From: Pedobacter sp. B4-66
GTDB lineage: Bacteria; Bacteroidota; Bacteroidia; Sphingobacteriales; Sphingobacteriaceae
Reading direction: 5' to 3'
DNA length: 64,000 bases
Assembly: GCF_018492665.1 (NCBI RefSeq)
Contig: NZ_JAFVME010000013.1
Coordinates: 1-64,000 of the forward strand
The notes under the pieces were generated by a model, which made no database searches, had not been told where the DNA came from, and worked only from the letters and a program-made list of their open reading frames with translations. Position numbers and translations under genes: made by a program. This document shows, one piece after another, positions 1 to 8,370 of the stretch. How positions within the stretch are numbered: position 1 is the first letter of the stretch; each line of letters begins with the position of its first letter.

Positions 1-460
1 CACTACGGTTACTAATCCAATATTCACTTGGTACAGTGATGCAGCTTTAACTAATGCAGTATTTACAGGATCGGTATTTAATACCCCTCTGCTTACCGTA
101 ACAACTAATTACTATGTAACAGTAAGAGGTGATAACAAATGTGATAATCTTGCCGCAAGTGCAAAAGTTGTAACAGTGGTGGTTAATCCTCCGGCAAGTG
201 CAGCAGACATTACTGTAGCAGGAGCAGGAACACCTATCTGTGCAGGTACTTCAGCAGCATTAACAGCTAGTACTACAACAGTAACTAATCCAGTATTTAC
301 TTGGTACAGTGATGCAGCATTAACTAATGCTGTGTTTACAGGACCAGCCTTTACAACCCCTGTACTAACTGTAACAACTAATTACTATGTAACAGTAAGA
401 GGAGATAACAGATGTGAGAATCTTGCCGCAAGTGCAAAAGTGGTTACCATAACAGTTAAT
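1..460 (+). repeat. Near-identical tandem Ig-module repeat, 273-bp period
   Basis: The module around bases 1-190 recurs at about 274-463 with only scattered, mostly silent differences; for example, the string gtacagtgat is at 31 and again at 304, giving a 273-bp (91-residue) period. The next modules keep the fold but have diverged and have periods of 88, 88 and 86 residues. The array probably continues upstream of the window. Confidence 0.85.
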
Positions 461-1792
461 CCATTACCAAATACACCAGAAGTAGCTAGCGCTGGAACAA
501 ACATATGCAGTGGCGAATCGACTGTATTAAGTGTAAGTAATGCTGAGGCAGGAATTCTGTATCAATGGTATAGTGACGCTACCGGAGGTACATTGCTATT
601 TACCGGTGAGCAATTCACAACCCCAACTTTAACTACTAATACAGATTACTACGTATTGGCAGTAAGTGCAGCAGGCTGTGGAAATGCAACTGGTAGAGTT
701 AAGGTAACGGTAACTGTTTCACCTAAACCATTAACACCGGTAGTAGTGTCAGCAGTGGTAGATGCTTGTATAGGAAGTTCAGCTACATTAAGCGTATCAA
801 ATCCTCAAACTAACGGAGTAACTTACAAATGGTATACAACTGCAATTGGAGGAACAGCTGTTGGAACAGGAACAACCTTTACTACTCCTGCAGTAACTGC
901 AACGGTAACTTATTATGTAGAAGCTTCAACAGCATCTTGTGTAAGCACTGGTCGTACAGCAGTTAAAGTAAATGCCTCACCAATTCCTACAGCACCAACT
1001 GCAATAGATGGCGTTAATGGTCCATTGTGTTCAGGTACAACTGCCACACTTTCTGTAACTAATCCAGATGCAGCACTTACTTATAGCTGGTATACAGTTG
1101 CAACCGGAGGTACTTCAATCGCTCAGGGAGTTACATTTACTACTCCAGCATTAACAACTACCACAACATATTATGTGGAAAGTAGTAATGCTACCGGATG
1201 TACAAGTACAACCCGTACATCAGTTGTAGTAACAGTACTATCTAAACTTGATGCACCAGTTGTTACAGTTAAAGAAAACAAAGCAACAGAAATAACATTC
1301 CAGTGGAATCCAATCCCAGGAGCAACTGCTTACGAAGTATCATTAGATAACGGAGTAACATGGGTGTCACCTACAACCGGGCCTGCAGGAACTACACATC
1401 TGGTTGCTGGTTTGAAACCGGATCAAAGTGTAACTATAAGAGTTAGAGCAAAAGGTCAACTTGATTGTCAACTAAGTGATGCGACCAGCTTAACCGCTAA
1501 GAGCGATAATCCTTTAGGTAACACAATCTTTGTTCCTAACACATTTACACCAAATAACGATGGTAAGAATGATGTACTGTACGTGTACGGAAATACAATT
1601 GCAAAAATGAAGTTGCGTGTATATAATCAATGGGGACAATTCATTTACGAGTCATTAAACATTCAAAACGGATGGGATGGAACGTATAAAGGTGATATAC
1701 AACCGAACGGTGTTTATGTGTATTTCCTGGAAGCGGAATTCAATGACGGGACTAAAACCACTAAAAAAGGCACTATAACCCTATTAAGATAA
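1..1792 (+). CDS. Ig-like repeat surface protein with type B T9SS sorting domain (5' partial)
   Basis: The reading frame is open from base 2, so the N-terminus lies outside the window; 596 residues are visible. Five Ig-like modules are seen, each with a Cys-x-Gly segment, a Trp-Tyr pair (visible residues 10, 101, 189, 277, 363) and a TPxLTxTTxYYV strand. A fibronectin III-like domain follows (about 418-500). The last 95 residues (FVPNTFTPNNDGKNDVLYV ... YNQWGQFIYES ... GWDGTYKG) are the gliding-motility-associated CHU_C domain used as a type B signal for type IX secretion. The protein is therefore expected at the cell surface or outside the cell, probably as a large adhesin-like filament. The first two modules are nearly identical in DNA. 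It is followed 33 bp later by PorP/SprF, the usual partner of type B cargo. Ligand unknown. Confidence 0.9.
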   Translation, partial: TTVTNPIFTWYSDAALTNAVFTGSVFNTPLLTVTTNYYVTVRGDNKCDNLAASAKVVTVVVNPPASAADITVAGAGTPICAGTSAALTASTTTVTNPVFTWYSDAALTNAVFTGPAFTTPVLTVTTNYYVTVRGDNRCENLAASAKVVTITVNPLPNTPEVASAGTNICSGESTVLSVSNAEAGILYQWYSDATGGTLLFTGEQFTTPTLTTNTDYYVLAVSAAGCGNATGRVKVTVTVSPKPLTPVVVSAVVDACIGSSATLSVSNPQTNGVTYKWYTTAIGGTAVGTGTTFTTPAVTATVTYYVEASTASCVSTGRTAVKVNASPIPTAPTAIDGVNGPLCSGTTATLSVTNPDAALTYSWYTVATGGTSIAQGVTFTTPALTTTTTYYVESSNATGCTSTTRTSVVVTVLSKLDAPVVTVKENKATEITFQWNPIPGATAYEVSLDNGVTWVSPTTGPAGTTHLVAGLKPDQSVTIRVRAKGQLDCQLSDATSLTAKSDNPLGNTIFVPNTFTPNNDGKNDVLYVYGNTIAKMKLRVYNQWGQFIYESLNIQNGWDGTYKGDIQPNGVYVYFLEAEFNDGTKTTKKGTITLLR

Positions 1793-1825
1793 CATTTACC
1801 AAAAAACTCGAAAAACAAATTTGTT

Positions 1826-2821
1826 ATGAAGAAACTAATAAAAATAATAGCAGTAGGAGCGTTTTTAAGTTTGGGAGCTGTAAGGGTGGTAGCACAGATT
1901 GATCCTCACTTCTCTCAATATTACGCCCACCCGCTTTGGCTGAACCCAGCACTGACCGGGGTTACGGACGGTGAATACAGGGTCTCTTTGAATGCCAAAC
2001 AGCAGTGGGGAACTATTTCAAATTCATTTTTAACCGGGGGAGCGTCATTTGACATGGCCCCGGTTAAAAACTTAGCATTTGGTGCGATGGTTTTGAATCA
2101 GAATGCAGGTGATATTAGTTATAATCACCTTAGTGCATTGGTTTCAGGAGCTTACCGTATCCACTTTGGAAAGGCCGGGTTGAATATGGTGAACTTTGGT
2201 TTGCAGGCTGGCATTCTTAATAAAAGCTTTGATCCATCAAAGATTACTTTAGGAGGGCAATTTAATCCAATAACCGGATACGATCCTAACTTTGGAATAA
2301 ATGAATCATTTGCATCGTCTAATACATTAGTGCCGGATGTTAATGCCGGGATTATGTATTTTGATGGTAATCCAGGACAAAGAGTTAATGTCTTTGGAGG
2401 GGCAATGGTAGGGCATATTACCAGACCTGTTGATAAATTTTTAGGCAATAGCGTGCGCATGCCAATTAGATATGCAGCTCATGGTGGTGCGAGGATTAAG
2501 ATGTCAGAAGTTCTTGATATTACACCAAATGGATTATACATGAAACAAGGTAATGCACGTGAAATAGCAATTGGTGCCTATGCGCAGTTTATGCTTAATC
2601 AGGAATCAGATTTGCTTTTTGGATCGAATTATCGAGTTGACGATTCTGCAATAGCTTTTTTCGGATTACACTTAAAAAATATGGTCTTTGGTGTGAGTTA
2701 TGATTTTAACACATCAAGTTTAAGTAGAGCTACACGTAATCAGGGAGGTTTAGAACTATCCATTTCATTTACCAGTAGAAAGGGAATTACAGGCCCCAAC
2801 TTCTTTTGTCCAAGATTATAA
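1826..2821 (+). CDS. PorP/SprF family type IX secretion membrane protein
   Basis: 331-residue outer-membrane protein of the PorP/SprF family. It has an N-terminal signal peptide (MKKLIKIIAVGAFLSLGA) and the family signature IDPHFSQYYAHPLWLNPALTG directly after the cleavage region. The rest is a pattern of alternating strands ending in PRL, typical of a beta-barrel. Family members dock type B cargo at the cell surface or help export it; in Flavobacterium SprF is needed for SprB. The gene starts 33 bp after the type B surface protein and is followed 68 bp later by the PorE-like gene, so the three look like one transcription unit. It is probably a cargo-specific paralogue rather than the core PorP, but one locus cannot settle this. 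Confidence 0.92.
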   Translation: MKKLIKIIAVGAFLSLGAVRVVAQIDPHFSQYYAHPLWLNPALTGVTDGEYRVSLNAKQQWGTISNSFLTGGASFDMAPVKNLAFGAMVLNQNAGDISYNHLSALVSGAYRIHFGKAGLNMVNFGLQAGILNKSFDPSKITLGGQFNPITGYDPNFGINESFASSNTLVPDVNAGIMYFDGNPGQRVNVFGGAMVGHITRPVDKFLGNSVRMPIRYAAHGGARIKMSEVLDITPNGLYMKQGNAREIAIGAYAQFMLNQESDLLFGSNYRVDDSAIAFFGLHLKNMVFGVSYDFNTSSLSRATRNQGGLELSISFTSRKGITGPNFFCPRL

Positions 2822-2889
2822 ATTAACGCGATACGAGCCTAACATGATTCAAAATGTTTTGGCTCTGAACATAAATAAATCATTTACAG

Positions 2890-4884
2890 ATGAAACTGCT
2901 TAAAACATTACTGATCCTGTGCTTATTCACAACTGCTGCAAATGCGCAATTTGTAACCAATAGTAAGAGAGTAGCGGATGTCTATTTTCAAAATAAAGAG
3001 TATTACGCAGCTGCGGAATATTATAAAAGATCTCTGCAACTGGCATCAGCAGATAGCGCTGGCTTTGTAGTACCCTACGGTTTTGCAAATAAGATAAAAC
3101 AAGAAAATCCCAAAAAGGAGGATTACGAGTACAGCGTATTTCAATTAGCTGAGTCATTAAGACTCTATAAAAACTTTACCGACGCAGAGAAGTGGTATGC
3201 TTTGGCTAAAGAATTTAAGAATCCGAAATATGTACTTGCCACATTTTGGTATGCTGAGGCTTTAAGAGCTAATCAGAAATTTGATGAGGCAATTAATGCT
3301 TTCAATGAATTCACAACTAAATATAAAGTTAATGATGCGTACACTACAAAAGCAAAGTCTGAAATCGCATCATGTCAGTTCGCATTATTCGAGTTACGCT
3401 ATCCAAGATTATTTAAGTTAACCAAAGTTAAAAATGATATTAACCAAAAAGGATCTAATTATACACCAGTTATAAAAGACAGTAAATTCTATTTTACATC
3501 ATCAAGACCAGTAGGTGATGCTGGAAAGAAAGAAGTATTAACAGACCAAACTAACGCTAAGGTGTCAAAAAAGGAGAGTCCTTATTTGAATGCTGTTTAT
3601 GAAACTCCAGGAAGTCCTTTAACCGGTAATGTTACAATTAAAAAAGTAGCATTAAATAGTTTAGAAAAAGAATCGGCTGCACCAGCTTTTCATCCTAATG
3701 GAAAGGCAATTTACATTACTAGCTGGACCGCTCAGGGAGATAAAAAGATCTATCAGTTAACTTCATCTGATAAAGGTTGGGGCGACCCTGTTGAACTAGG
3801 GGCTCAGGTAAACGTAAAAGGCTTTAATGCTATGCAACCATTCGTTACTAAAGATGGCAAGTATTTAATCTTTTCTTCTAACAGACCAGGCGGACAAGGT
3901 AAGTATGATTTATGGTACTGTCCTTTAAGGACTGATGGGTCATTGGGCCAAGCAATAAATTTTGGTAGTAAAATAAACTCTACTGAAGATGATCAGGCTC
4001 CATATTATAATACCCAAACTAATAAATTACTTTTTAGTAGTAACGGAAGAATAGGAATGGGTGGTTTTGACTTTTATGAAAGTGAAGGTGATTTCACCAA
4101 TTGGACAGAACCTCGTAACGTGGGCTATCCATTCAATTCATCAAAAGATGATATGTACTATACACCTGCTGATAATTCAGATACTGATGGTTATATTAGT
4201 TCAGATCGTGAATCTCTTTGCTGCCTTGAGGTTTTTAATGTAAAACGTGAGTATCTTACAGTGAAAGGGATTGTATACGACTGCGATACAAAACTGCCTT
4301 TACAAGATGCAATTATTACACTTGTTGATTCAGCACAAACACTTAAAACAACTACAAATCAAGCAGGAGAATATACTTTTAAAGTGAACTCTAACCGTAA
4401 GCTAAAGCTTACAGCTGAAAAGGATAAATATTTCACTAAGATCTTGAATTTTGGATATGATGATCTGGCTAAAAAAGATACTTTGTTTAGCCCGGACATT
4501 TGCCTAACACCATACGAAATTGATAAGCCTATAGTACTTAAAGATGTTTTGTATGAATTTGATAAAGCAACTTTAACTGAAGATTCAAAAGGTAAACTAG
4601 ATCATCTATTCTCAATAATGGAGGATAATCCTAAGATTGAAATCGAACTAAGTGCCCATACCGATAGTAAAGGTTCTGATGCCTACAATATGGATTTGTC
4701 AATTAGAAGAGCAAAATCTTGTGTTGATTATTTGGTCTCAAAAGGGATACCTATTTCAAGGATGACAAGTAGAGGTTATGGAGAAACAAGACCAGTTGCT
4801 CCTAACGAACTTCCTAATGGTAAAGATAACCCTGAAGGTCGCGCTCTTAACAGAAGAACTGAGTTTAAGGTAACAAAGAAATAA
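2890..4884 (+). CDS. PorE-like OmpA family protein (TPR, PD40 propeller, CRD, OmpA)
   Basis: 664 residues with signal peptide (MKLLKTLLILCLFTTAANAQ). The domain order is TPR-like helices (about 25-165), a WD40/PD40 beta-propeller with SSNRPGGQGKYDLWYC-type blades (about 190-455), a carboxypeptidase-regulatory-like domain (about 460-545, VKGIVYDCDTKLPLQDAII) and a C-terminal OmpA peptidoglycan-binding domain (about 555-660, LSAHTDSKGSDAYNMDLSIRRA). This is the architecture of PorE of the type IX secretion system, which ties the trans-envelope ring to peptidoglycan. Here it probably anchors the complex made with the adjacent PorP/SprF protein and cargo. Whether it is the main PorE or a locus-specific copy cannot be told from the window. 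A strong terminator follows. Confidence 0.9.
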   Translation: MKLLKTLLILCLFTTAANAQFVTNSKRVADVYFQNKEYYAAAEYYKRSLQLASADSAGFVVPYGFANKIKQENPKKEDYEYSVFQLAESLRLYKNFTDAEKWYALAKEFKNPKYVLATFWYAEALRANQKFDEAINAFNEFTTKYKVNDAYTTKAKSEIASCQFALFELRYPRLFKLTKVKNDINQKGSNYTPVIKDSKFYFTSSRPVGDAGKKEVLTDQTNAKVSKKESPYLNAVYETPGSPLTGNVTIKKVALNSLEKESAAPAFHPNGKAIYITSWTAQGDKKIYQLTSSDKGWGDPVELGAQVNVKGFNAMQPFVTKDGKYLIFSSNRPGGQGKYDLWYCPLRTDGSLGQAINFGSKINSTEDDQAPYYNTQTNKLLFSSNGRIGMGGFDFYESEGDFTNWTEPRNVGYPFNSSKDDMYYTPADNSDTDGYISSDRESLCCLEVFNVKREYLTVKGIVYDCDTKLPLQDAIITLVDSAQTLKTTTNQAGEYTFKVNSNRKLKLTAEKDKYFTKILNFGYDDLAKKDTLFSPDICLTPYEIDKPIVLKDVLYEFDKATLTEDSKGKLDHLFSIMEDNPKIEIELSAHTDSKGSDAYNMDLSIRRAKSCVDYLVSKGIPISRMTSRGYGETRPVAPNELPNGKDNPEGRALNRRTEFKVTKK

Positions 4885-4904
4885 ACTACAAGTAATACTC
4901 TCTT

Positions 4905-4966
4905 AAATAAATAGGCCTTCAGAATATTATATTCTGAAGGCCTATTTATTTATAGCCATTTTTTTT
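4905..4966. terminator. Strong bidirectional hairpin terminator after the T9SS triad
   Basis: A perfect 21-bp inverted repeat (4905-4925 with 4931-4951, core ataggccttcagaat) encloses a 5-nt loop and is followed by a T-run at 4958-4966. The stem is also flanked by A-rich sequence on the left, so it could act in both directions, but no minus-strand gene ends here. It closes the T9SS unit. Confidence 0.85.
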
Positions 4967-5085
4967 ACTAATCCTTAGATCTTCATGTTTTTAAGTTGCC
5001 ACTTTGTGTAACTATTTATATAATTTAGTTACCAGCAATTGGAACCGAAGATTCTAACTTTATTGATCATTTTTAAAACATTATT

Positions 5086-5871
5086 ATGAGAATTGCACTG
5101 GCATCGCCGCCAATTCCTGATTCTCTGAAGTCAGGCTTAATTTCCCTTGAAAAAATGGTAAAAGATGCTAGTGAAAAGAACGTCGATATCATTTGTTTCC
5201 CAGAATCATATTTGCCGGGCTATCCTGGAATGAGCTATTCCACTAAAGATCGCACATCCGAATCATTGGAAGCTGCTTTAAAGCATGTTAGGGGAGTGGC
5301 TCAGCTTTATTCTATTGCTATTATCGTCCCAATGGATTGGTATAGTTCGGTAGGTTTGCAAAATGTAGCTTTTGTCATATCTAAAGAGGGTGAGGTACTT
5401 GGAATGCAAACAAAAAATCAGTTAGACCCAACTGAAGATGAAATTTGGATTGCAGGAACGGATAGGCAGTTATTTGAAGTAGAAGGAGTGAAATTTGGGA
5501 TTACAATATGTCATGAAGGCTTTAGGTACCCTGAGTCGGTGCGATGGGCGGCACAAAATGGTGCTAAAATTGTATTTCATCCGCAATTTACAGCTAACAC
5601 GGAGAGTGGTAAACAACTCACGGAATGGGGACATAAGGATAATCCATATTATGAAAAGGCCATGATGATGCGTGCAATGGAAAATACGATATATTTTGCC
5701 AGCGTCAATTATGCATCAAATTATTCTGAATCTGCCAGCTCAATTATCTACCCAAATGGCAATTGCATGGCTCATCAAAATTATGGGGAAGCCGGAATAA
5801 TAGTTGCTGATATTGATCCGGAACAAGCAACGGGATTATTAGCTAAAAGATTTAAGAATCATCTGTATTAG
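5086..5871 (+). CDS. Carbon-nitrogen hydrolase (nitrilase superfamily)
   Basis: 261-residue cytosolic amidase-type enzyme. The Glu-Lys-Cys catalytic triad is visible: E40 in CFPESYLPGYPG, K110 in QTKNQLDPTEDEIW and C142 in ITICHEGFRYPE. The length fits one nitrilase domain without a partner domain. The exact substrate (amide, nitrile or carbamoyl) cannot be read from sequence. The aminotransferase gene starts 17 bp downstream, so the two are almost certainly co-transcribed. A pairing of omega-amidase with a transaminase is known elsewhere, but there the transaminase is usually class I, so that role is only a possibility. A weak -7-like TAACTTTA lies at 5055-5062 in front of the gene. Confidence 0.88.
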   Translation: MRIALASPPIPDSLKSGLISLEKMVKDASEKNVDIICFPESYLPGYPGMSYSTKDRTSESLEAALKHVRGVAQLYSIAIIVPMDWYSSVGLQNVAFVISKEGEVLGMQTKNQLDPTEDEIWIAGTDRQLFEVEGVKFGITICHEGFRYPESVRWAAQNGAKIVFHPQFTANTESGKQLTEWGHKDNPYYEKAMMMRAMENTIYFASVNYASNYSESASSIIYPNGNCMAHQNYGEAGIIVADIDPEQATGLLAKRFKNHLY

Positions 5872-5888
5872 TTAAATAAATAAAACAA

Positions 5889-7085
5889 ATGGACGCTAGA
5901 ATAATAAACAACGAAGAGTTAGAATATATGAGAAGTCTAACGAAGGGTACATCCCAGCTGATTCATTTCAATAATGCAGGAGCTTCACTACCTCCAGATT
6001 TTGTTGTAGAAACTATTGTAGACTACTTGAAAGAGGAAGCCCTGAATGGAGGTTATGAAACCGAGGCTAATTATATTGACCAAATCAATGGTGTCTATGA
6101 CAACATCGCTAAGTTGATCAACGCAAATAGAGAAGAGATCGCCATATTCGAAAATGCCAGTGCAGCTTGGGGAACAGCATTTAAGGGACTAACCTTTAAT
6201 AACGGAGATGAAATCATTACCAGCGAAATGGAATATGTCACAAATCTTATTGGTTTGGTTGATGTGCAAAAGCAAGAGGGTATAAAAGTAAAGGTCATTT
6301 CTAATGATGATTTAGGGAATTTTTCTATCCCTGAATTGGAAAAAGCTATTACTCCTAACACGAAACTAATAGCTGTAACTCACGTCTCATCCTCCGGAGG
6401 GAGTATTCTACCTGTCGAAGAAATAGGCAAGATTGCAAAAATGAATAAGATATTGTATATGGTCGATGCTTGTCAGAGTGTGGGGCAAATGCCTTTGGAT
6501 GTAAAAAAAATACAGTGTGATATACTATCAGCTACTGGGCGGAAATATCTAAGAGCTCCAAGAGGAACGGGCTTCTTATTTGTAAAAAAAGATACCCAAG
6601 ATAAATTAAAGCCGATATTGTTAGACTTCTTTGCTGCCTCCAATGTTTCTTTATTAGGCTACACACTAAGACAAGATGCCCGTCGGTTTGAACTGTATGA
6701 AAAAAGTCGTGCCCTTACGCTTGGGCTTGGAAGAGCAGTGGATTATGCAATAAATATTGGGTTAGATCGTATATGGTATCGAATTGGGCATCTGGCAGAA
6801 TTGATGAGAAAAGAGTTAGCTCAAATCCCAGGGATAGTTATTCGCGACTCTGGTGAAAACCTTAGTGGTATTGTTACTTTCTCTGTAAAGGATATAGAGA
6901 GTGTGGATGTCAAGACAAAGTTGGCTGAGCGTAATATCAATGTCTCAGTTGGTGGAGCACAAGCAACCCCAATTTATATGGATAAGAACGGGTTTTCTAC
7001 TGTTGTTCGCGCCTCAGTTCACTACTACAACACTGAAGAAGAAATAAGCAAATTATGCCAAGAGCTTAAATCTATCATGAATTGA
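5889..7085 (+). CDS. Class V aminotransferase-fold PLP enzyme
   Basis: 398-residue fold-type I PLP enzyme of the class V family (cysteine desulfurase, isopenicillin N epimerase and related enzymes). The PLP lysine is K219 in SATGRKYLRAPRGTGFLFV; D203 and Q206 of VDACQSVGQ contact the cofactor ring. FNNAGASLPP near residue 27 is the substrate-entrance motif of this class. No active-site cysteine loop typical of NifS or SufS is evident, so sulfur transfer is unlikely. It shares a transcription unit with the nitrilase upstream. The reaction (transamination, C-S or C-N lyase, racemisation) is not determined. Confidence 0.88.
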   Translation: MDARIINNEELEYMRSLTKGTSQLIHFNNAGASLPPDFVVETIVDYLKEEALNGGYETEANYIDQINGVYDNIAKLINANREEIAIFENASAAWGTAFKGLTFNNGDEIITSEMEYVTNLIGLVDVQKQEGIKVKVISNDDLGNFSIPELEKAITPNTKLIAVTHVSSSGGSILPVEEIGKIAKMNKILYMVDACQSVGQMPLDVKKIQCDILSATGRKYLRAPRGTGFLFVKKDTQDKLKPILLDFFAASNVSLLGYTLRQDARRFELYEKSRALTLGLGRAVDYAINIGLDRIWYRIGHLAELMRKELAQIPGIVIRDSGENLSGIVTFSVKDIESVDVKTKLAERNINVSVGGAQATPIYMDKNGFSTVVRASVHYYNTEEEISKLCQELKSIMN

Positions 7086-7405
7086 AATGCAAATATTGTG
7101 GAATAGATTCCGATTTGAGCAAAGTTTACCCCTTGATTTAGTGAGAATGTAGTTTTTGTAATACACAATTCCAATGTGATTTATCTCTTAAATGAGCAAG
7201 CGCATCCATTGATATGCCGTTTAATTAGCAATAAACTGAGGATTCTCTCACTGTTTTTTAGAAACAGAAATACGTTTTCATAAATGTAAAGAAATCGGGT
7301 ATGGTAATTGTTTTACGATCACTATAGTTGAGCGCGATGCAATCTCTTGGTTGTATGTGTTATGGGAATAATAGTCAGTTGTAAACTGTTTTAGGAATTG
7401 TAAGT
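7086..7405. other. Gene-free interval between aminotransferase and GAF genes
   Basis: 320 bp with stops in all frames and no tRNA-like or strong hairpin structure. The first 60 bases carry a short block (ggaatagattccgatttgag, about 7099-7118, followed by caaagtttacccc) that loosely recalls insertion-sequence end repeats, but no transposase remnant is seen. I found no convincing -33/-7 promoter for the downstream gene. Confidence 0.5.
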
Positions 7406-7912
7406 ATGATTGGAATCAATGTAATTTCGTCAAATGAATGCCATTGTTTAGAAAATTTAGAACAATATAAAATTTTACATACCAGGTCTGAACCAATATT
7501 TGATAGGTTAGCCGCTACAGCGGCGAAGATGTTAAATGTTCCTTTGGCCATGGTCAATTTTGTGGATAACCAAAAAGTATGGGGGCTGGCTGGGCAAGAA
7601 AGAAATACTAATTATGATACAGTAGTAAATATCTCTTCAATTGCATTACAGAAAGAATGCATTGCTAAATTTGAAAGAATAACTGAAAACCCGGGGTTAA
7701 TTCTAAACCCCATGGTACTTGGAGAACTTGGATTACAGTTCTTTGCTTCAGCTGCAATTACAACAAATGAAGGCCTTAGTGTAGGGACAGTTTGTATTAT
7801 TGATGATAAATCGAGATGCTTTAGTTCTATTGATCAAAAAAAATTGGATTGGATTGCCTCAATGATTACTGCAGAGATGAATAAACGAATTGCAGTTCAT
7901 GCAGTTGCTTAA
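7406..7912 (+). CDS. GAF domain protein
   Basis: 168 residues that consist almost entirely of one GAF domain: SEPIFDRLAATAAKMLNVPL (about 29-48), then AMVNFVDNQKVWGLAG, and the closing strand GLSVGTVCIIDDKSRCFSS near 125-143. There is no signal peptide, membrane segment or output domain (no kinase, cyclase or HTH). Stand-alone GAF proteins bind small ligands or act as redox or light sensors together with separate partners. The chromophore-binding Cys found in phytochromes cannot be assigned here. It is monocistronic by spacing (over 300 bp upstream, 89 bp downstream). Confidence 0.8.
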   Translation: MIGINVISSNECHCLENLEQYKILHTRSEPIFDRLAATAAKMLNVPLAMVNFVDNQKVWGLAGQERNTNYDTVVNISSIALQKECIAKFERITENPGLILNPMVLGELGLQFFASAAITTNEGLSVGTVCIIDDKSRCFSSIDQKKLDWIASMITAEMNKRIAVHAVA

Positions 7913-8001
7913 GCTTCATTGTCCCAAGAAAAAAAATAAAAACCTCTGAAAGGTTTGGTTGATTTCATGTAGAATATATAGATTTCCAAAATTGTATTTA
8001 C

Positions 8002-8370
8002 ATGATTGAGGAAAACCGTTGTTTAAATTGTAAAAGCATCATTAAAGGACGATCTGATAAAAAATTTTGTCATGATCAATGCAGGAGCAAACATAATTAC
8101 AATCAAAAAAAGCTAGGTAATTTTGATATTATCAGGGAAGTTAATAGTTCACTAAAGAAGAATTGGAGCATACTAAAGGCTCTTAATGTCAATGGCGAAA
8201 CTAAGGTTTCTAAACGAACCATGATAGTTCAGGGATTTAATTTTGATTATTGTACCAGTGCATACGGTACTGAAGGAAAAGAAACTTATTTCTACTGTTA
8301 TGAAATGGGGTATCAGGTTCTTAATGATGTCGAAATATTACTTGTAGAAAACGGAGATTTATCTTATTAG
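8002..8370 (+). CDS. Small zinc-ribbon protein of unknown function
   Basis: 122 residues. The N-terminus holds a Cys4 metal site, C7-x2-C10-x12-C23-x3-C27, within the segment GRSDKKFCHDQCRSKHNYN. The remaining 80 residues are mixed alpha/beta with VNGETKVSKRTMIVQGFNFDYC followed by aromatic-rich strands. There is no signal peptide. Similar short proteins are widespread in Bacteroidota, and I do not know a function. The zinc ribbon suggests nucleic-acid or protein binding. Its last 12 bp overlap the end of the convergent secreted-protein gene on the other strand. Confidence 0.75.
   Translation: MIEENRCLNCKSIIKGRSDKKFCHDQCRSKHNYNQKKLGNFDIIREVNSSLKKNWSILKALNVNGETKVSKRTMIVQGFNFDYCTSAYGTEGKETYFYCYEMGYQVLNDVEILLVENGDLSY

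Noticed and set aside
5889..7085. Cysteine desulfurase (NifS/SufS)
   Set aside because: The PLP lysine context fits class V, but the catalytic cysteine loop is not seen and no Suf or Isc genes are near.
7086..7405. tRNA or small RNA in the 320-bp gap
   Set aside because: No cloverleaf, CCA end or strong hairpin with T-run could be found.
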